Shown here: positions 1-8,564 of the stretch, piece by piece
How the letters are laid out: each line of letters begins with the position of its first letter
Numbering within the stretch: position 1 is the first letter of the stretch
Assembly (NCBI GenBank): GCA_040388375.1
Contig: JAZKBU010000007.1
Location: 312,823 to 376,822, forward strand
Source of the DNA: Bacteroidota bacterium
Lineage (GTDB): Bacteria; Bacteroidota; Bacteroidia; UKL13-3
Direction: 5' to 3'
DNA length: 64,000 nucleotides
Notes under the pieces: generated by a model
What the model was told of the DNA's origin: nothing
Database searches by the model: none
Seen by the model: the letters and a program-made list of their open reading frames with translations, nothing else
Translations under genes and position numbers: made by a program

Positions 1-265
1 CTACTATGGAGTTATTGCCTCTCGAATCCCTGTGGTTTACGTCACCGTCAAAAATAAAAGTAACGGGAGCAAACCCTGTATGTGGATGAGGCCCAACACC
101 AACTTCACCAGGTTTTGAGCCTGCTGCAATAGTTGATTGGTGGTGATGAATTAATAACAAAGGGCCTAAATTTTCTATTGATTTATTAGGCAAAGGTTGA
201 CGCAATGGATGACCACCCATTTCAACCCAATCTGCCGGAATTATTTGTTTAATTATATTTTGCAT
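1..265 (-). CDS. Pirin family protein (N-terminal part, runs off the window)
   Basis: The reading frame starts at an ATG at 263-265 and stays open to the window edge, giving 88 residues. Residues about 60-85 read VGVGPHPHTGFAPVTFIFDG followed by DVNHRDSRGN, which is the pirin cupin metal-site region; the two His of PHPH and the His of NHRD fit the family's iron-binding histidines. Pirins are cytosolic bicupins, some with quercetin dioxygenase activity or redox-dependent regulatory roles; the substrate here cannot be told. The C-terminal cupin lies outside the window. It is too close to the edge to place in an operon, but the enoyl-CoA hydratase upstream is separated from it by a terminator hairpin. 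Confidence 0.85.
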   Translation of the reverse strand, partial: MQNIIKQIIPADWVEMGGHPLRQPLPNKSIENLGPLLLIHHHQSTIAAGSKPGEVGVGPHPHTGFAPVTFIFDGDVNHRDSRGNNSIV

Positions 266-330
266 AACACTTTATTTAGCGTTTCAAAGGTACAGAAGCT
301 TTTACAACCAAAGCATTAAACTAGTTCAAT

Positions 331-364
331 AAAAAAGCCCCATTTAAGAATAAACGGGGCTTTT
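331..364 (-). terminator. Rho-independent terminator after the enoyl-CoA hydratase gene
   Basis: A perfect stem (AAGCCCC / GGGGCTT) around a 13-nt loop, flanked by A and T runs on both sides. It sits 28 bp past the stop codon of the minus-strand enoyl-CoA hydratase gene. Confidence 0.85.
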
Positions 365-391
365 AAAATAATCTGTTTTAAAAATCTTTAT

Positions 392-1171
392 CTATTTACC
401 GGTAAAAACCGGCTTGCGTTTTTCAACAAAAGCTTTCATTCCTTCTTTTTGATCTTCGGCAGCAAAGCACATATAAAAGTTTTTACGTTCAAAATACAAA
501 CCTTCCTGTAGCCCACTATCAAAAGCTTTCAATACACTTTCTTTAGCCAGCCTGATAGCAATAGGACTTTGTAAAGCTACTTCTTTAGCCAACTTTACAG
601 CTTCCTCTAAATACAGTTCTGTTGGCACTACCCTGTTAATTAAACCTGCGCCTAAAGCTTCTTCTGCACTGATAAATTTACCTGTTAAAACCATTTCCAT
701 AGCCAATGCTTTTCCGACAGCTTTGGTTAAACGTTGCGTACCTCCAGCACCCGGCATAATACCTATTTTGATTTCCGGCTGACCAAATTTAGCCGTTTCA
801 CTGGCCACTATCATATCGCAGGTCATAGCTAATTCGCAACCACCACCTAAAGCAAATCCACTAACAGCTGCTATAATCGGTTTTTTGGTTTTCCGTATTT
901 GATCCCACGTTTCAAACTGATCTATTTTCAATAAATCAATAGGTGTGCGACTTTCCATTTGCTTAATATCAGCTCCCGCTGCAAATGCCTGCTCATTACC
1001 CGTTATAACAATACAACGTACTTCATCATTATCATCTAAATCGCTTAAAGCTTGCTTCAGTTCAAGCATTAACTGTAGGTTTAAAGCATTTAATTCCTTT
1101 GGACGGTTTAATTGTATTAATGCAATATGTTGTGCATACTGCTCGTTTACCAATATAAATTCAAAACTCAT
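392..1171 (-). CDS. Enoyl-CoA hydratase/isomerase family protein
   Basis: A 259-residue crotonase-fold protein, the normal length for a stand-alone enoyl-CoA hydratase. The oxyanion-hole segment AGADI lies at residues 65-69 and GFALGGGCELAM at 105-116. Both acid/base glutamates of true hydratases are present, E113 in GGGCE and E133 in GQPEIKIGIMPGAGG. These features support hydration of 2-enoyl-CoA to 3-hydroxyacyl-CoA in fatty-acid beta-oxidation or a related CoA pathway in the cytosol. Chain-length specificity (short-chain versus 3-hydroxybutyryl-CoA dehydratase) is not resolved. It lies 42 bp downstream of lspA on the same strand but is functionally unrelated to it. Confidence 0.9.
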   Translation of the reverse strand: MSFEFILVNEQYAQHIALIQLNRPKELNALNLQLMLELKQALSDLDDNDEVRCIVITGNEQAFAAGADIKQMESRTPIDLLKIDQFETWDQIRKTKKPIIAAVSGFALGGGCELAMTCDMIVASETAKFGQPEIKIGIMPGAGGTQRLTKAVGKALAMEMVLTGKFISAEEALGAGLINRVVPTELYLEEAVKLAKEVALQSPIAIRLAKESVLKAFDSGLQEGLYFERKNFYMCFAAEDQKEGMKAFVEKRKPVFTGK

Positions 1172-1213
1172 TGCTTATTATAAATTTTACTTTAGTTATA
1201 AATATTATTCCTG

Positions 1214-1873
1214 TTAAAGTGAAGATTCTTCTTTGAAATTAGCCATTGCCTCTCTTAATTTTTGTCCTTCAGTAAATGGTTTCTGAAACAGCAAAATCAA
1301 TACAAAACCTACACTAATGGTAGCATCAGCCACATTAAATACTGGCCTGAAAAATTCAAAACTTTGACCTCCCCATCCCGGGAACCAACCCGGGAAAGTA
1401 CCTTTAAATAAAGGAAAATAAAGCATATCAACTACCGAACCATGAAACCAAGCTGCATAACCAGGCTCAGGTGGTAAAAACTGGGCTACTGTCCACGAAT
1501 CGCTTTCCGAAAACAATACACCATAAAAAACACTGTCAACAATATTACCTAAAGCACCTACTAAAATCATAGTCCAACTTATAGTGTAACCTAAATGAGC
1601 TTTGGCTTTTATCAAAGAGCTTATATAATATATAATAACGCCACAAAATATAATTCTAAAAAAAGTAAGTACAATTTTACCCCAACTGCCACCAAACTCA
1701 ATTCCAAAAGCCATTCCGTAGTTTTCTAAAAAATGTAACTTAAACCAATCGCCTAAAACATTTATTTCTTCCCCTAAATTAAAGTGTGTTTTTATATAAA
1801 ACTTACTCCATTGGTCAATTAATAGTAATAACAAACCAATGACAATAGGATAAACGAGGTGCTTATTTTTCAT
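1214..1873 (-). CDS. lspA: Lipoprotein signal peptidase (signal peptidase II)
   Basis: An inner-membrane aspartyl protease that removes signal peptides from prolipoproteins ahead of the lipidated cysteine. The 219-residue protein has four hydrophobic segments (about 8-19, 68-86, 98-112, 185-199). The signature blocks are DQWSK (D20), LHFLENYGMAFG (47-57), GNIVDS (109-114), VVDML (catalytic D149) and FNVADATIS (N180, catalytic D183). It is longer than the 160-170 residues of proteobacterial LspA because of an insertion at about 120-145 and another after D149, which I regard as common in this phylum. It follows the DksA-like gene and ileS on the same strand, a conserved Bacteroidota order. Confidence 0.95.
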   Translation of the reverse strand: MKNKHLVYPIVIGLLLLLIDQWSKFYIKTHFNLGEEINVLGDWFKLHFLENYGMAFGIEFGGSWGKIVLTFFRIIFCGVIIYYISSLIKAKAHLGYTISWTMILVGALGNIVDSVFYGVLFSESDSWTVAQFLPPEPGYAAWFHGSVVDMLYFPLFKGTFPGWFPGWGGQSFEFFRPVFNVADATISVGFVLILLFQKPFTEGQKLREAMANFKEESSL

Positions 1874-1890
1874 GCTGCTTTATAAAAAAA

Positions 1891-1921
1891 ATAGAGACGC
1901 AATTTATATTTACGTCTCTAT
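1891..1921 (-). terminator. Terminator between the DksA-like gene and lspA
   Basis: On the minus strand the stem TAGAGACG / CGTCTCTA closes a 13-nt loop and is followed by a T-rich run. It is placed right after the DksA-like gene, so lspA expression would depend on read-through or on its own promoter. Confidence 0.75.
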
Positions 1922-1941
1922 TTATAGTCAAAAATTATTAA

Positions 1942-3165
1942 TTATTTATATTGCTGTAACTTAGCTTCCATACTTAAAGTAGTATGTGGTACGGCACGTA
2001 AACGCTCTTTAGCAATTAACTTACCTGTTACTTTACAAATACCATAGGTTTTGTTTTCAATACGTATCAAAGCATTGTCTAAGTTTTCAATAAACTTACG
2101 TTGGCGGGCAGCTAATTGGCTTAAATGCTCCTTTTCGCTGCTTGATTGTCCATCTTCCAAAGTTTGGTAACTGCTATCAGTATCGTTACCACCATTGGCA
2201 TTAGGATTTTGCATTTGGTCTAATAAGTTAGTTAACTCTTCTTTAGCCGAAGTCATTTTTTTAACAATGATTTCTTTGAACTCAGCCAAGTCAGCATCAC
2301 TATAACGTTTTGCTTCGGTAGCCATTTCTAAATCTTTGTATTCAAAACGAGCAGGTGCTTGGTATGGAGGAGCTTCAACAACATCGTTAGCTCTGTCTGT
2401 TTTAGGTTTCGACACTTTTGGTGTTTTTACCACTTTAGGTTTAGCTATCTCTTTGCTTATTGGTTTGTTAACCAATGTTGTTTTTTTCTCTACCTTTTTA
2501 GCTTTTACAACAGGTTTTTTGGCAATAACCGGTTTAGCTACTACTACTGCTTTTTTTACAATTGGCTTAGCAACCACTTTAGCTTTAGTAACAACTTTGG
2601 TAGCTTTTTTGGCTACTATCACTTTTTTGGCAGCTACCTTTTTGGCAATTGGCTTAACAGTTACTTTTTTAACAACTTTAGCAACTGCCTTTTTAATTAC
2701 CTTAGCTACTTTTTTAACTGGCTTTGCAACCACTTTAGCTTTGGCAACTTTGGTGGCTTTTTTTGCCACTACCACTTTTTTATTAACTGCTTTTTTCGCA
2801 ATTACCTTCTTAACTACTTTTTTAGGAGCTGCTTTTTTTACGGCTTTTACTACCTTTTTAGGGGCTACTTTTTTAACCGCTTTTTTAGGAGCAGCCTTTT
2901 TAACTGCTACTTTTTTTACAACTTTTATTACTTTTTTAGGAGCCGCTTTTTTAGTTGCTACCTTTTTAACAGTTTTTACAACTTTTTTAGCAGCCTTTTT
3001 GATGGCTTTTTTTACCACTTTAACTACTTTTTTAGCAGTTTTTACTGGCTTTGCTTTCTTTGCAGGAACTACTTTTTTTACTGCTGCTTTTTTAGCTGCT
3101 TGTTTTTTCACTGCCTTTTTAGCCGCTTTTTTAGGAGCCGCTTTCTTCACAATTTTCTTGGCCAT
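1942..3165 (-). CDS. TraR/DksA-type protein with a long lysine/alanine-rich histone-like N-terminus
   Basis: A 407-residue protein in two parts. Residues 1 to about 265 are built almost only of Lys, Ala, Val, Pro and Thr in AAPKK, KKAVKK and VVAKK-like repeats, resembling histone H1 or AlgP tails and likely to bind nucleic acid. Residues about 280-407 match the DksA/TraR domain: a helical hairpin with acidic residues, then YGICKVTGKLIAKERL and VPHTT where the zinc finger lies. Only one of the four zinc cysteines is kept, as I recall for Bacteroidota homologues. DksA proteins bind RNA polymerase's secondary channel; whether this one does is inference. It is 7 bp downstream of ileS. The repeat DNA creates long spurious frames on the other strand. 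Confidence 0.85.
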   Translation of the reverse strand: MAKKIVKKAAPKKAAKKAVKKQAAKKAAVKKVVPAKKAKPVKTAKKVVKVVKKAIKKAAKKVVKTVKKVATKKAAPKKVIKVVKKVAVKKAAPKKAVKKVAPKKVVKAVKKAAPKKVVKKVIAKKAVNKKVVVAKKATKVAKAKVVAKPVKKVAKVIKKAVAKVVKKVTVKPIAKKVAAKKVIVAKKATKVVTKAKVVAKPIVKKAVVVAKPVIAKKPVVKAKKVEKKTTLVNKPISKEIAKPKVVKTPKVSKPKTDRANDVVEAPPYQAPARFEYKDLEMATEAKRYSDADLAEFKEIIVKKMTSAKEELTNLLDQMQNPNANGGNDTDSSYQTLEDGQSSSEKEHLSQLAARQRKFIENLDNALIRIENKTYGICKVTGKLIAKERLRAVPHTTLSMEAKLQQYK

Positions 3166-3172
3166 TGTAATA

Positions 3173-6100
3173 TTAAGCTTTATTTATTTTTACTTTAATT
3201 TGAATTTCGTCAACCTCAACAATTACACCGTCTTCGATATTATCAACAACTTGTAATGTATCTGCTAAAATTTCGGTGCAAATATAGGTGTTGTAGTTTA
3301 ATATAGCTACATCGGTGTAAACATTCTTAGTTACCTGAACGTTAATTTTATCCATTACCTCTAAACCTGATTCTTTGCGCATGTTTTGCAATTTGCTGAT
3401 AAGCTCCCTTGCTACACCCTCATTTTTCAAGGTTTCACTAATTTCAATATCTAACGCTACAGTTATTTTACCTTCGTTAGCAACCTTATAACCAGTTATT
3501 TCTTTCGATAAAATTTCTACGTCTGTGAGTAAAATGTCAATTGTTTCCTCATCAATAGTCAGACCTATAACACCCTTTTGCTCTATAGTTTCAATTTCAG
3601 TTTGCGTAAAATTGGTAATAGCTGCTGCCACATCCTTCATTTTAGCCCCTACTTTTTTACCCAAAGTTTTAAAATTAGGCTTGATTGATTTATCAATGGC
3701 ATCAATATATTCTAACTCTTTTACGTTTACTTCGGCTAAAATCAGGTTTTTAACATGCGTAATTTCATCCTTTATTCTTTGGTCAACAATGGGAATTAAA
3801 ATACGTTGTAATGGTTGACGGACTTTAATGTTTTCCTTTTTACGGATAGAAAGCACCAATGACGAAATACGTTGTGCATAACTCATTTGTTCTTCTAAAA
3901 TCACATCAATCAATTCATTATTAGCTATTTTTAAATCCGTTAAATGAACAGATTCTTTGGCATTGTGGCCAGCTAACCTTAAACTCTCGGTTAAATTACG
4001 GTATAACCAATCAGCAAAAAATGGAGCAACACTGCTCATTAACTGGCTCACTGTTTCTAAACATTCAAAAAGGGTTTCATAAGCTGCTTTTTTCTCGTCA
4101 TTCATTTCTCCTTTCCAGAAACGTCTGCGACTCAAACGAATATACCAGTTTGACAAATGATCACTTACAAACTCTTCAATAGCTCTCGCTGCCGGAGTCG
4201 GGTCGTAATCATCCATCTTTTCACTCACTAATTTGATTAGACTGTTCAGTTTACTGATAATCCATCTGTCTAATTCAGTTCTGTTGGCTACATCAACGGT
4301 ATTGGTATCGTCATATAAGAAACCATCTATATTGGCGTAAATAGCAAAGAATGAGTAGGTATTATATAAAGTACCAAAAAACTTACGTTGTACTTCGCCT
4401 ATTCCCTCTAAATCAAATTTTAAGTTATCCCAAGGGTCATTGTTACTAATCATATACCAACGCGTAGCATCGGCACCATATTTATCAATAGTAGTGAATG
4501 GGTCAACTACGTTACCCAAACGCTTACTCATTTTTTGCCCGTTTTTATCTAAAACCAAACCATTAGCTATTACATTTTTAAATGCAATAGCGGGGTTTCC
4601 TGTTTTTTCATTAAAGGCTTTTATTTCATCTGAACTTTCGTTTAGCAATACAGCTAAAGCGTGTAAAGTAAAAAACCAACCACGTGTCTGGTCAACTCCT
4701 TCAGCTATATAATCAGCCGGGTAAGCTGACTCAAATTGCGCTTTTGCTTCAGCAGTTGAATCTTTACCCATATAATTCCACTGAGCATATGGCATAGCAC
4801 CACTATCAAACCAAACATCAATTAAATCAGCTTCACGTTTCATTGGTTTACCCGAATCAGAAACTAAAATAACATCATCTACAAATGGTTTATGTAGGTC
4901 AATATCTAACGTATCATTTTTAACGCTGAATTTAGAATTGGTATTAAATCCGGCTTTTACCGCTTTTTCAAACTCAAGTGTTAATTCAGTTTTTGAACCT
5001 ATACATTTTTCTTCTAAACCATCTTCAGTACGCCAAATCGGAAGCGGAGTGCCCCAATAACGCGAGCGCGACAAATTCCAATCAACCAAATTTTCTAACC
5101 AATTACCAAAACGGCCGGTTCCTGTTGAAGCAGGTTTCCAGTTTATTTTTGCATTGCTTGCTACCAATTTATCTTTTACGGCTGTGGTTTTTATAAACCA
5201 GCTTTCTAACGGATAATATAAAATAGGCTTATCTGTTCTCCAGCAATGCGGATAGGTATGGTCGTATTTTTCTTTTTTAAATAACTTGTTTTCGTTTTGC
5301 AGTTTTAAAGTAATACGTTCATCTACACTTAAGTAATGTAGCTTGCTCGTATCCTTCATAAAGCTTTTCAGCTTTTCCTTTTGTACGGCTAATTCTGTTT
5401 CTTTTTCAGTATCGTTTAAATAAGCTTCTTTTACAAACTCTTCTCCATACAAGAAAAAATCGTCTTTTATCTCCGGTAAAAACTTACCACGTTTATCAAC
5501 CAGTGTTAACGAGCCTATTCCGTTTTGTTTAGCCACCCTGAAATCGTCCGCACCAAAACTAGGCGCAATATGTACTATACCCGTTCCATCTTCCGTAGTT
5601 ACAAAATCGCCAATGATTACTTCAAAAGCATTCCCATTATCTACTGTAATACCATCAAAAGGCATTAACTGTTCGTATTTTATACCCGCTAAATCTTTGC
5701 CTTTATATTCGCCTACAACTTGGTAGGGAACCAATTTATCACCCGCTTTATAATCCTCAAATTTTAAATCAGCTTGCTCGGGTTTAAAATATTTGCCTAA
5801 TAAGTTTTTCGCTAAAATTACATTAACAACTTCATGGCTATATTGATTAATTGTTTTTACCAAAACGTAATCAATTTTAGCACCCACCGCCAAAGCTGTA
5901 TTGGAAGGCAATGTCCAAGGAGTAGTTGTCCAAGCTATGAAATAAACATCTCCATCAAAAAATGATAGTTGCGTATTATCAAACACTTTAAACATAGCCA
6001 CAGCCGTCATGTCTTTCACATCCTTATACGTACCCGGCTGGTTTAACTCATGTGAGCTTAAACCAGTTCCTGCTGCGGGTGAGTATGGCTGAATGGTATA

Positions 6101-6628
6101 GCCTTTATACAGATAACCTTTATTGTGTAATTGCTTTAAGCACCACCATAAACTCTCAATATAATTGTTTTCGTAAGTTATATACGGATTGTTTAAATCA
6201 ACCCAATAGCCAATGCGTGTAGTTAATTCATTCCACACATCAGTATATTTCATTACATCTTTACGACAAGCCTCATTATAATCTTCAATAGAAATTTTTT
6301 TACCAATATCCTCTTTGGTTATTCCCATTGTTTTTTCTACCTGTAATTCCACAGGCAAACCGTGTGTATCCCACCCTGCTTTGCGTTTTACCTGAAAACC
6401 CTTAATAGTATTATACCTGCAAAAAATATCTTTTATAGCACGGCTCATTACGTGGTGAATACCTGGCATACCATTGGCGCTAGGTGGCCCCTCGTAAAAC
6501 ACAAATGACTTTGCATCTTTGCGGTTAGCTACACTTTTATCAAAAATTTTCTCATCGTTCCAAAACTTCAATATTTCTTGCTCAAAAGCCGGAAAATCAA
6601 GTTTTTTATATTCTTTGTATTTAGTCAT
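3173..6628 (-). CDS. ileS: Isoleucyl-tRNA synthetase
   Basis: A class I aminoacyl-tRNA synthetase charging tRNA-Ile. The 1151-residue length and motif spacing fit the long eukaryote-like/Bacteroidota IleS form. The N-terminal catalytic start has YEGPPSANGMPGIHH with the HIGH-type signature GIHH at about residues 57-60. The CP1 editing region follows (AWTTTPWTLPSNTALAVG). The KMSKR signature is near residue 700 in GQKMSKRLGNVVDP. The anticodon-binding domain and a DUF5915-like C-terminal tail complete it. The start MTKYKEYKKLDFPAF is supported by the parallel start of the decayed copy at 8246-8436. The DksA-like gene follows after 7 bp, so the two are probably cotranscribed. Confidence 0.97.
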   Translation of the reverse strand: MTKYKEYKKLDFPAFEQEILKFWNDEKIFDKSVANRKDAKSFVFYEGPPSANGMPGIHHVMSRAIKDIFCRYNTIKGFQVKRKAGWDTHGLPVELQVEKTMGITKEDIGKKISIEDYNEACRKDVMKYTDVWNELTTRIGYWVDLNNPYITYENNYIESLWWCLKQLHNKGYLYKGYTIQPYSPAAGTGLSSHELNQPGTYKDVKDMTAVAMFKVFDNTQLSFFDGDVYFIAWTTTPWTLPSNTALAVGAKIDYVLVKTINQYSHEVVNVILAKNLLGKYFKPEQADLKFEDYKAGDKLVPYQVVGEYKGKDLAGIKYEQLMPFDGITVDNGNAFEVIIGDFVTTEDGTGIVHIAPSFGADDFRVAKQNGIGSLTLVDKRGKFLPEIKDDFFLYGEEFVKEAYLNDTEKETELAVQKEKLKSFMKDTSKLHYLSVDERITLKLQNENKLFKKEKYDHTYPHCWRTDKPILYYPLESWFIKTTAVKDKLVASNAKINWKPASTGTGRFGNWLENLVDWNLSRSRYWGTPLPIWRTEDGLEEKCIGSKTELTLEFEKAVKAGFNTNSKFSVKNDTLDIDLHKPFVDDVILVSDSGKPMKREADLIDVWFDSGAMPYAQWNYMGKDSTAEAKAQFESAYPADYIAEGVDQTRGWFFTLHALAVLLNESSDEIKAFNEKTGNPAIAFKNVIANGLVLDKNGQKMSKRLGNVVDPFTTIDKYGADATRWYMISNNDPWDNLKFDLEGIGEVQRKFFGTLYNTYSFFAIYANIDGFLYDDTNTVDVANRTELDRWIISKLNSLIKLVSEKMDDYDPTPAARAIEEFVSDHLSNWYIRLSRRRFWKGEMNDEKKAAYETLFECLETVSQLMSSVAPFFADWLYRNLTESLRLAGHNAKESVHLTDLKIANNELIDVILEEQMSYAQRISSLVLSIRKKENIKVRQPLQRILIPIVDQRIKDEITHVKNLILAEVNVKELEYIDAIDKSIKPNFKTLGKKVGAKMKDVAAAITNFTQTEIETIEQKGVIGLTIDEETIDILLTDVEILSKEITGYKVANEGKITVALDIEISETLKNEGVARELISKLQNMRKESGLEVMDKINVQVTKNVYTDVAILNYNTYICTEILADTLQVVDNIEDGVIVEVDEIQIKVKINKA

Positions 6629-6789
6629 TATTAGAAAGTATTGAATTAAGTATTCAATTACTTATTTTTTTCAGAGGCGCGAAAATAACATTTGACAATA
6701 CAATAATCAAATATAAATACCCAATATAAGAAAACTAACTAATTATAAAAGTAAGAATGGGATAATTTATAAATTATCAAGTTAAAGCT

Positions 6790-7995
6790 TTATTCTACTA
6801 TAATTTTTTTAGTGATGGAGTTTCTATGCTCGTCTTCTAAACTTATAAAATACAATCCTTTGGCTAAGTTTAAAGAAATGGTTGTATTATTACTATCTAA
6901 AACTTTCGTATATAAAACCTCACCCAATGTATTTAAAACAATAGCTGTTTGAAAGCCCTGAATGTTTGATATTTTTATATTGTTATCTATCACAGGATTA
7001 GGATATATAGCTATTTCTTTTAGAATATCTTTAGGTTCATCTATACTTAATGCCAATTGTTTGGTATATAATCCATCAGCTTTGGCTAAAAAAAGCAAAT
7101 CGTTTAATTCGAAAATATCATACACATAGCCATCTTCAATAAACTCCTCTTTATTGGCCCAAGTGGACCCTATACTATCGTGTTTATTCCTTTGTTGTAT
7201 CCATGTACCACCACCTACTAAATTGGAAGCAATGTAGTAGTTTTTTGTCCCATTAAAAATGGTTCTATCAACTCCATTTCTTGCATCTTCTTTATCTTCT
7301 GCCCAACTCAATCCATCATTATTACTCGTAATTATGCGTTTGCCATTTACAGCAAAAATTTTGATACTATCTTGTATCATTTTTTGCATAATTAGTCCAG
7401 GCATTAAGTTTCCATAAAAGTATTCGTAAGCCCACCTTTTGGTATTTTTATTTAATCTGCTAAAAACACCATTGCCGCCACCTGCTGCCAAAAGCGAGGT
7501 GGGTGTAGATAAAATAGCTTCAATATTTACTGCATGGAGTGAATCGTTAAATGGCTGCCAAGTATTGGTATTTTCATTAAAAGCAAATACACCTGCTCCA
7601 ATTGTTGAGGCATATAACTTATTTTCGTTTTTTACAATACAAGAAACCGGAAAAGACTCAATATTAGAATGCTGCCAAGTGGCCCCTGAATTGACACTGC
7701 TATAAATTCCATGTGCAAAAGTACCAAGATAAATTACTCCATCAATTGAATTCATTGAACAAATTTTAATCAATTGATTGGTTACAATAATGAGTTCCCA
7801 GTTTAATCCACCATCTACACTTTTGTATATTTTATTGTTGCCTGATGCAACAAATAAGGTATCATTTACGCTGGCAAAAGCCACCATTTCCTCTGTTGGT
7901 ATTTGAAAAGACTTTACCCATTGTGCTGCTGCTTGATTGTTGCTTAAAATTAATATAGTTAAGCATAACATAAACGCTTTTTTAAAATATTTCAT
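6790..7995 (-). CDS. T9SS-exported protein with sialidase/Ycf48-like repeats
   Basis: A 401-residue secreted protein. Residues 1-25 form a signal peptide ending AAAQ. Residues about 30-320 carry repeats such as SVDGGLNWE, SVNSGATWQH and SNNDGLSWAE, the Asp-box / BNR-type turns of sialidase-like beta-propellers. The last about 75 residues (IYPNPVIDNN ... GLYFISLED ... KKIIVE) are a type A T9SS sorting domain, so the protein should be moved across the outer membrane and anchored or released at the surface. Enzyme activity is not shown; such propellers are often only structural. It lies alone between ileS and the ileS pseudogene fragment. Confidence 0.85.
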   Translation of the reverse strand: MKYFKKAFMLCLTILILSNNQAAAQWVKSFQIPTEEMVAFASVNDTLFVASGNNKIYKSVDGGLNWELIIVTNQLIKICSMNSIDGVIYLGTFAHGIYSSVNSGATWQHSNIESFPVSCIVKNENKLYASTIGAGVFAFNENTNTWQPFNDSLHAVNIEAILSTPTSLLAAGGGNGVFSRLNKNTKRWAYEYFYGNLMPGLIMQKMIQDSIKIFAVNGKRIITSNNDGLSWAEDKEDARNGVDRTIFNGTKNYYIASNLVGGGTWIQQRNKHDSIGSTWANKEEFIEDGYVYDIFELNDLLFLAKADGLYTKQLALSIDEPKDILKEIAIYPNPVIDNNIKISNIQGFQTAIVLNTLGEVLYTKVLDSNNTTISLNLAKGLYFISLEDEHRNSITKKIIVE

Positions 7996-8245
7996 TTGAT
8001 TATAATTTAAATTGATTGTTGACTATTGTTTTTACTTTATCATTTTCAGGAGGATTTTCTCCTTTTAGTAGCTGTGACATCAAACGCTACTTAAATAAAG
8101 GTATTTGGTAATTGTTGGTATGAATTTTTATTGTGTAAAAAGTGTTTTTTGATTTTTCAATGAATTAGACATAAGAGTGATTAAAAATGCTGCTTCACTA
8201 AAATTAGTATTCTAATGCTTTTTTAAGTGTATAATAGTCAACTAA

Positions 8246-8436
8246 AAACATCTTTACCCTACTCATTACATGGTGAATACTGGGTTCCCATTGGCACTGG
8301 GTGGGTCTTCGTACAACACAAAAGGCTTTGCTTCTTTACGATTGGGTAGACTCTTAACAAAAAATTTATCCTCGTTCCAAAACTTTAATATTTCTTGCTC
8401 AAAAGCTAGAAAATCAAGTTTTTTATATTTGACCAT
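8246..8436 (-). pseudogene. Decayed duplicate of the 5' end of ileS
   Basis: Read on the minus strand from the ATG at 8434-8436, the translation is MVKYKKLDFLAFEQEILKFW and continues through PPSANG, closely matching the first about 55 residues of the real IleS whose gene ends at 6628. After codon CCA of the PPSANGxP block one base is missing; in the next frame IHHVMSR follows, so the frame is broken at the HIGH motif and soon stops. Similarity fades at about 8246. Of the rest of the 569-bp gap between genes, 7996-8245 shows only a short AGGAG / CTCCT hairpin at 8049-8065 and no gene. Confidence 0.85.
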
Positions 8437-8506
8437 TGTCTATGTTTATGGTGTGGTTACTTTTTTGAAACTGTGGCTTCAATATATTTTAAACACTGTG
8501 TTAAAT

Positions 8507-8542
8507 AAAAAAGCGACCTCCAATAAACTGGAGACCGCTTTT
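8507..8542 (-). terminator. Terminator after the TonB-receptor gene
   Basis: On the minus strand AAGCGGTCTCCA pairs with TGGAGGTCGCTT (12 bp including two G-T pairs) and is followed by six T. It is 23 bp past the receptor stop codon. Confidence 0.85.
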
Positions 8543-8564
8543 CATTTATTCATTTAAATAAGCT

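Noticed and set aside
2336-3256. Long plus-strand open frames of Phe/Leu/Thr-rich protein opposite the lysine-rich DksA gene
   Set aside because: They are the complement of the Lys/Ala repeat codons; composition is explained by the AAA/AAG/GCT repeats, and a genuine family match exists on the minus strand.
8270-8557. Plus-strand 95-codon frame over the ileS fragment
   Set aside because: It is the reverse strand of the decayed ileS 5' end; the product matches nothing.
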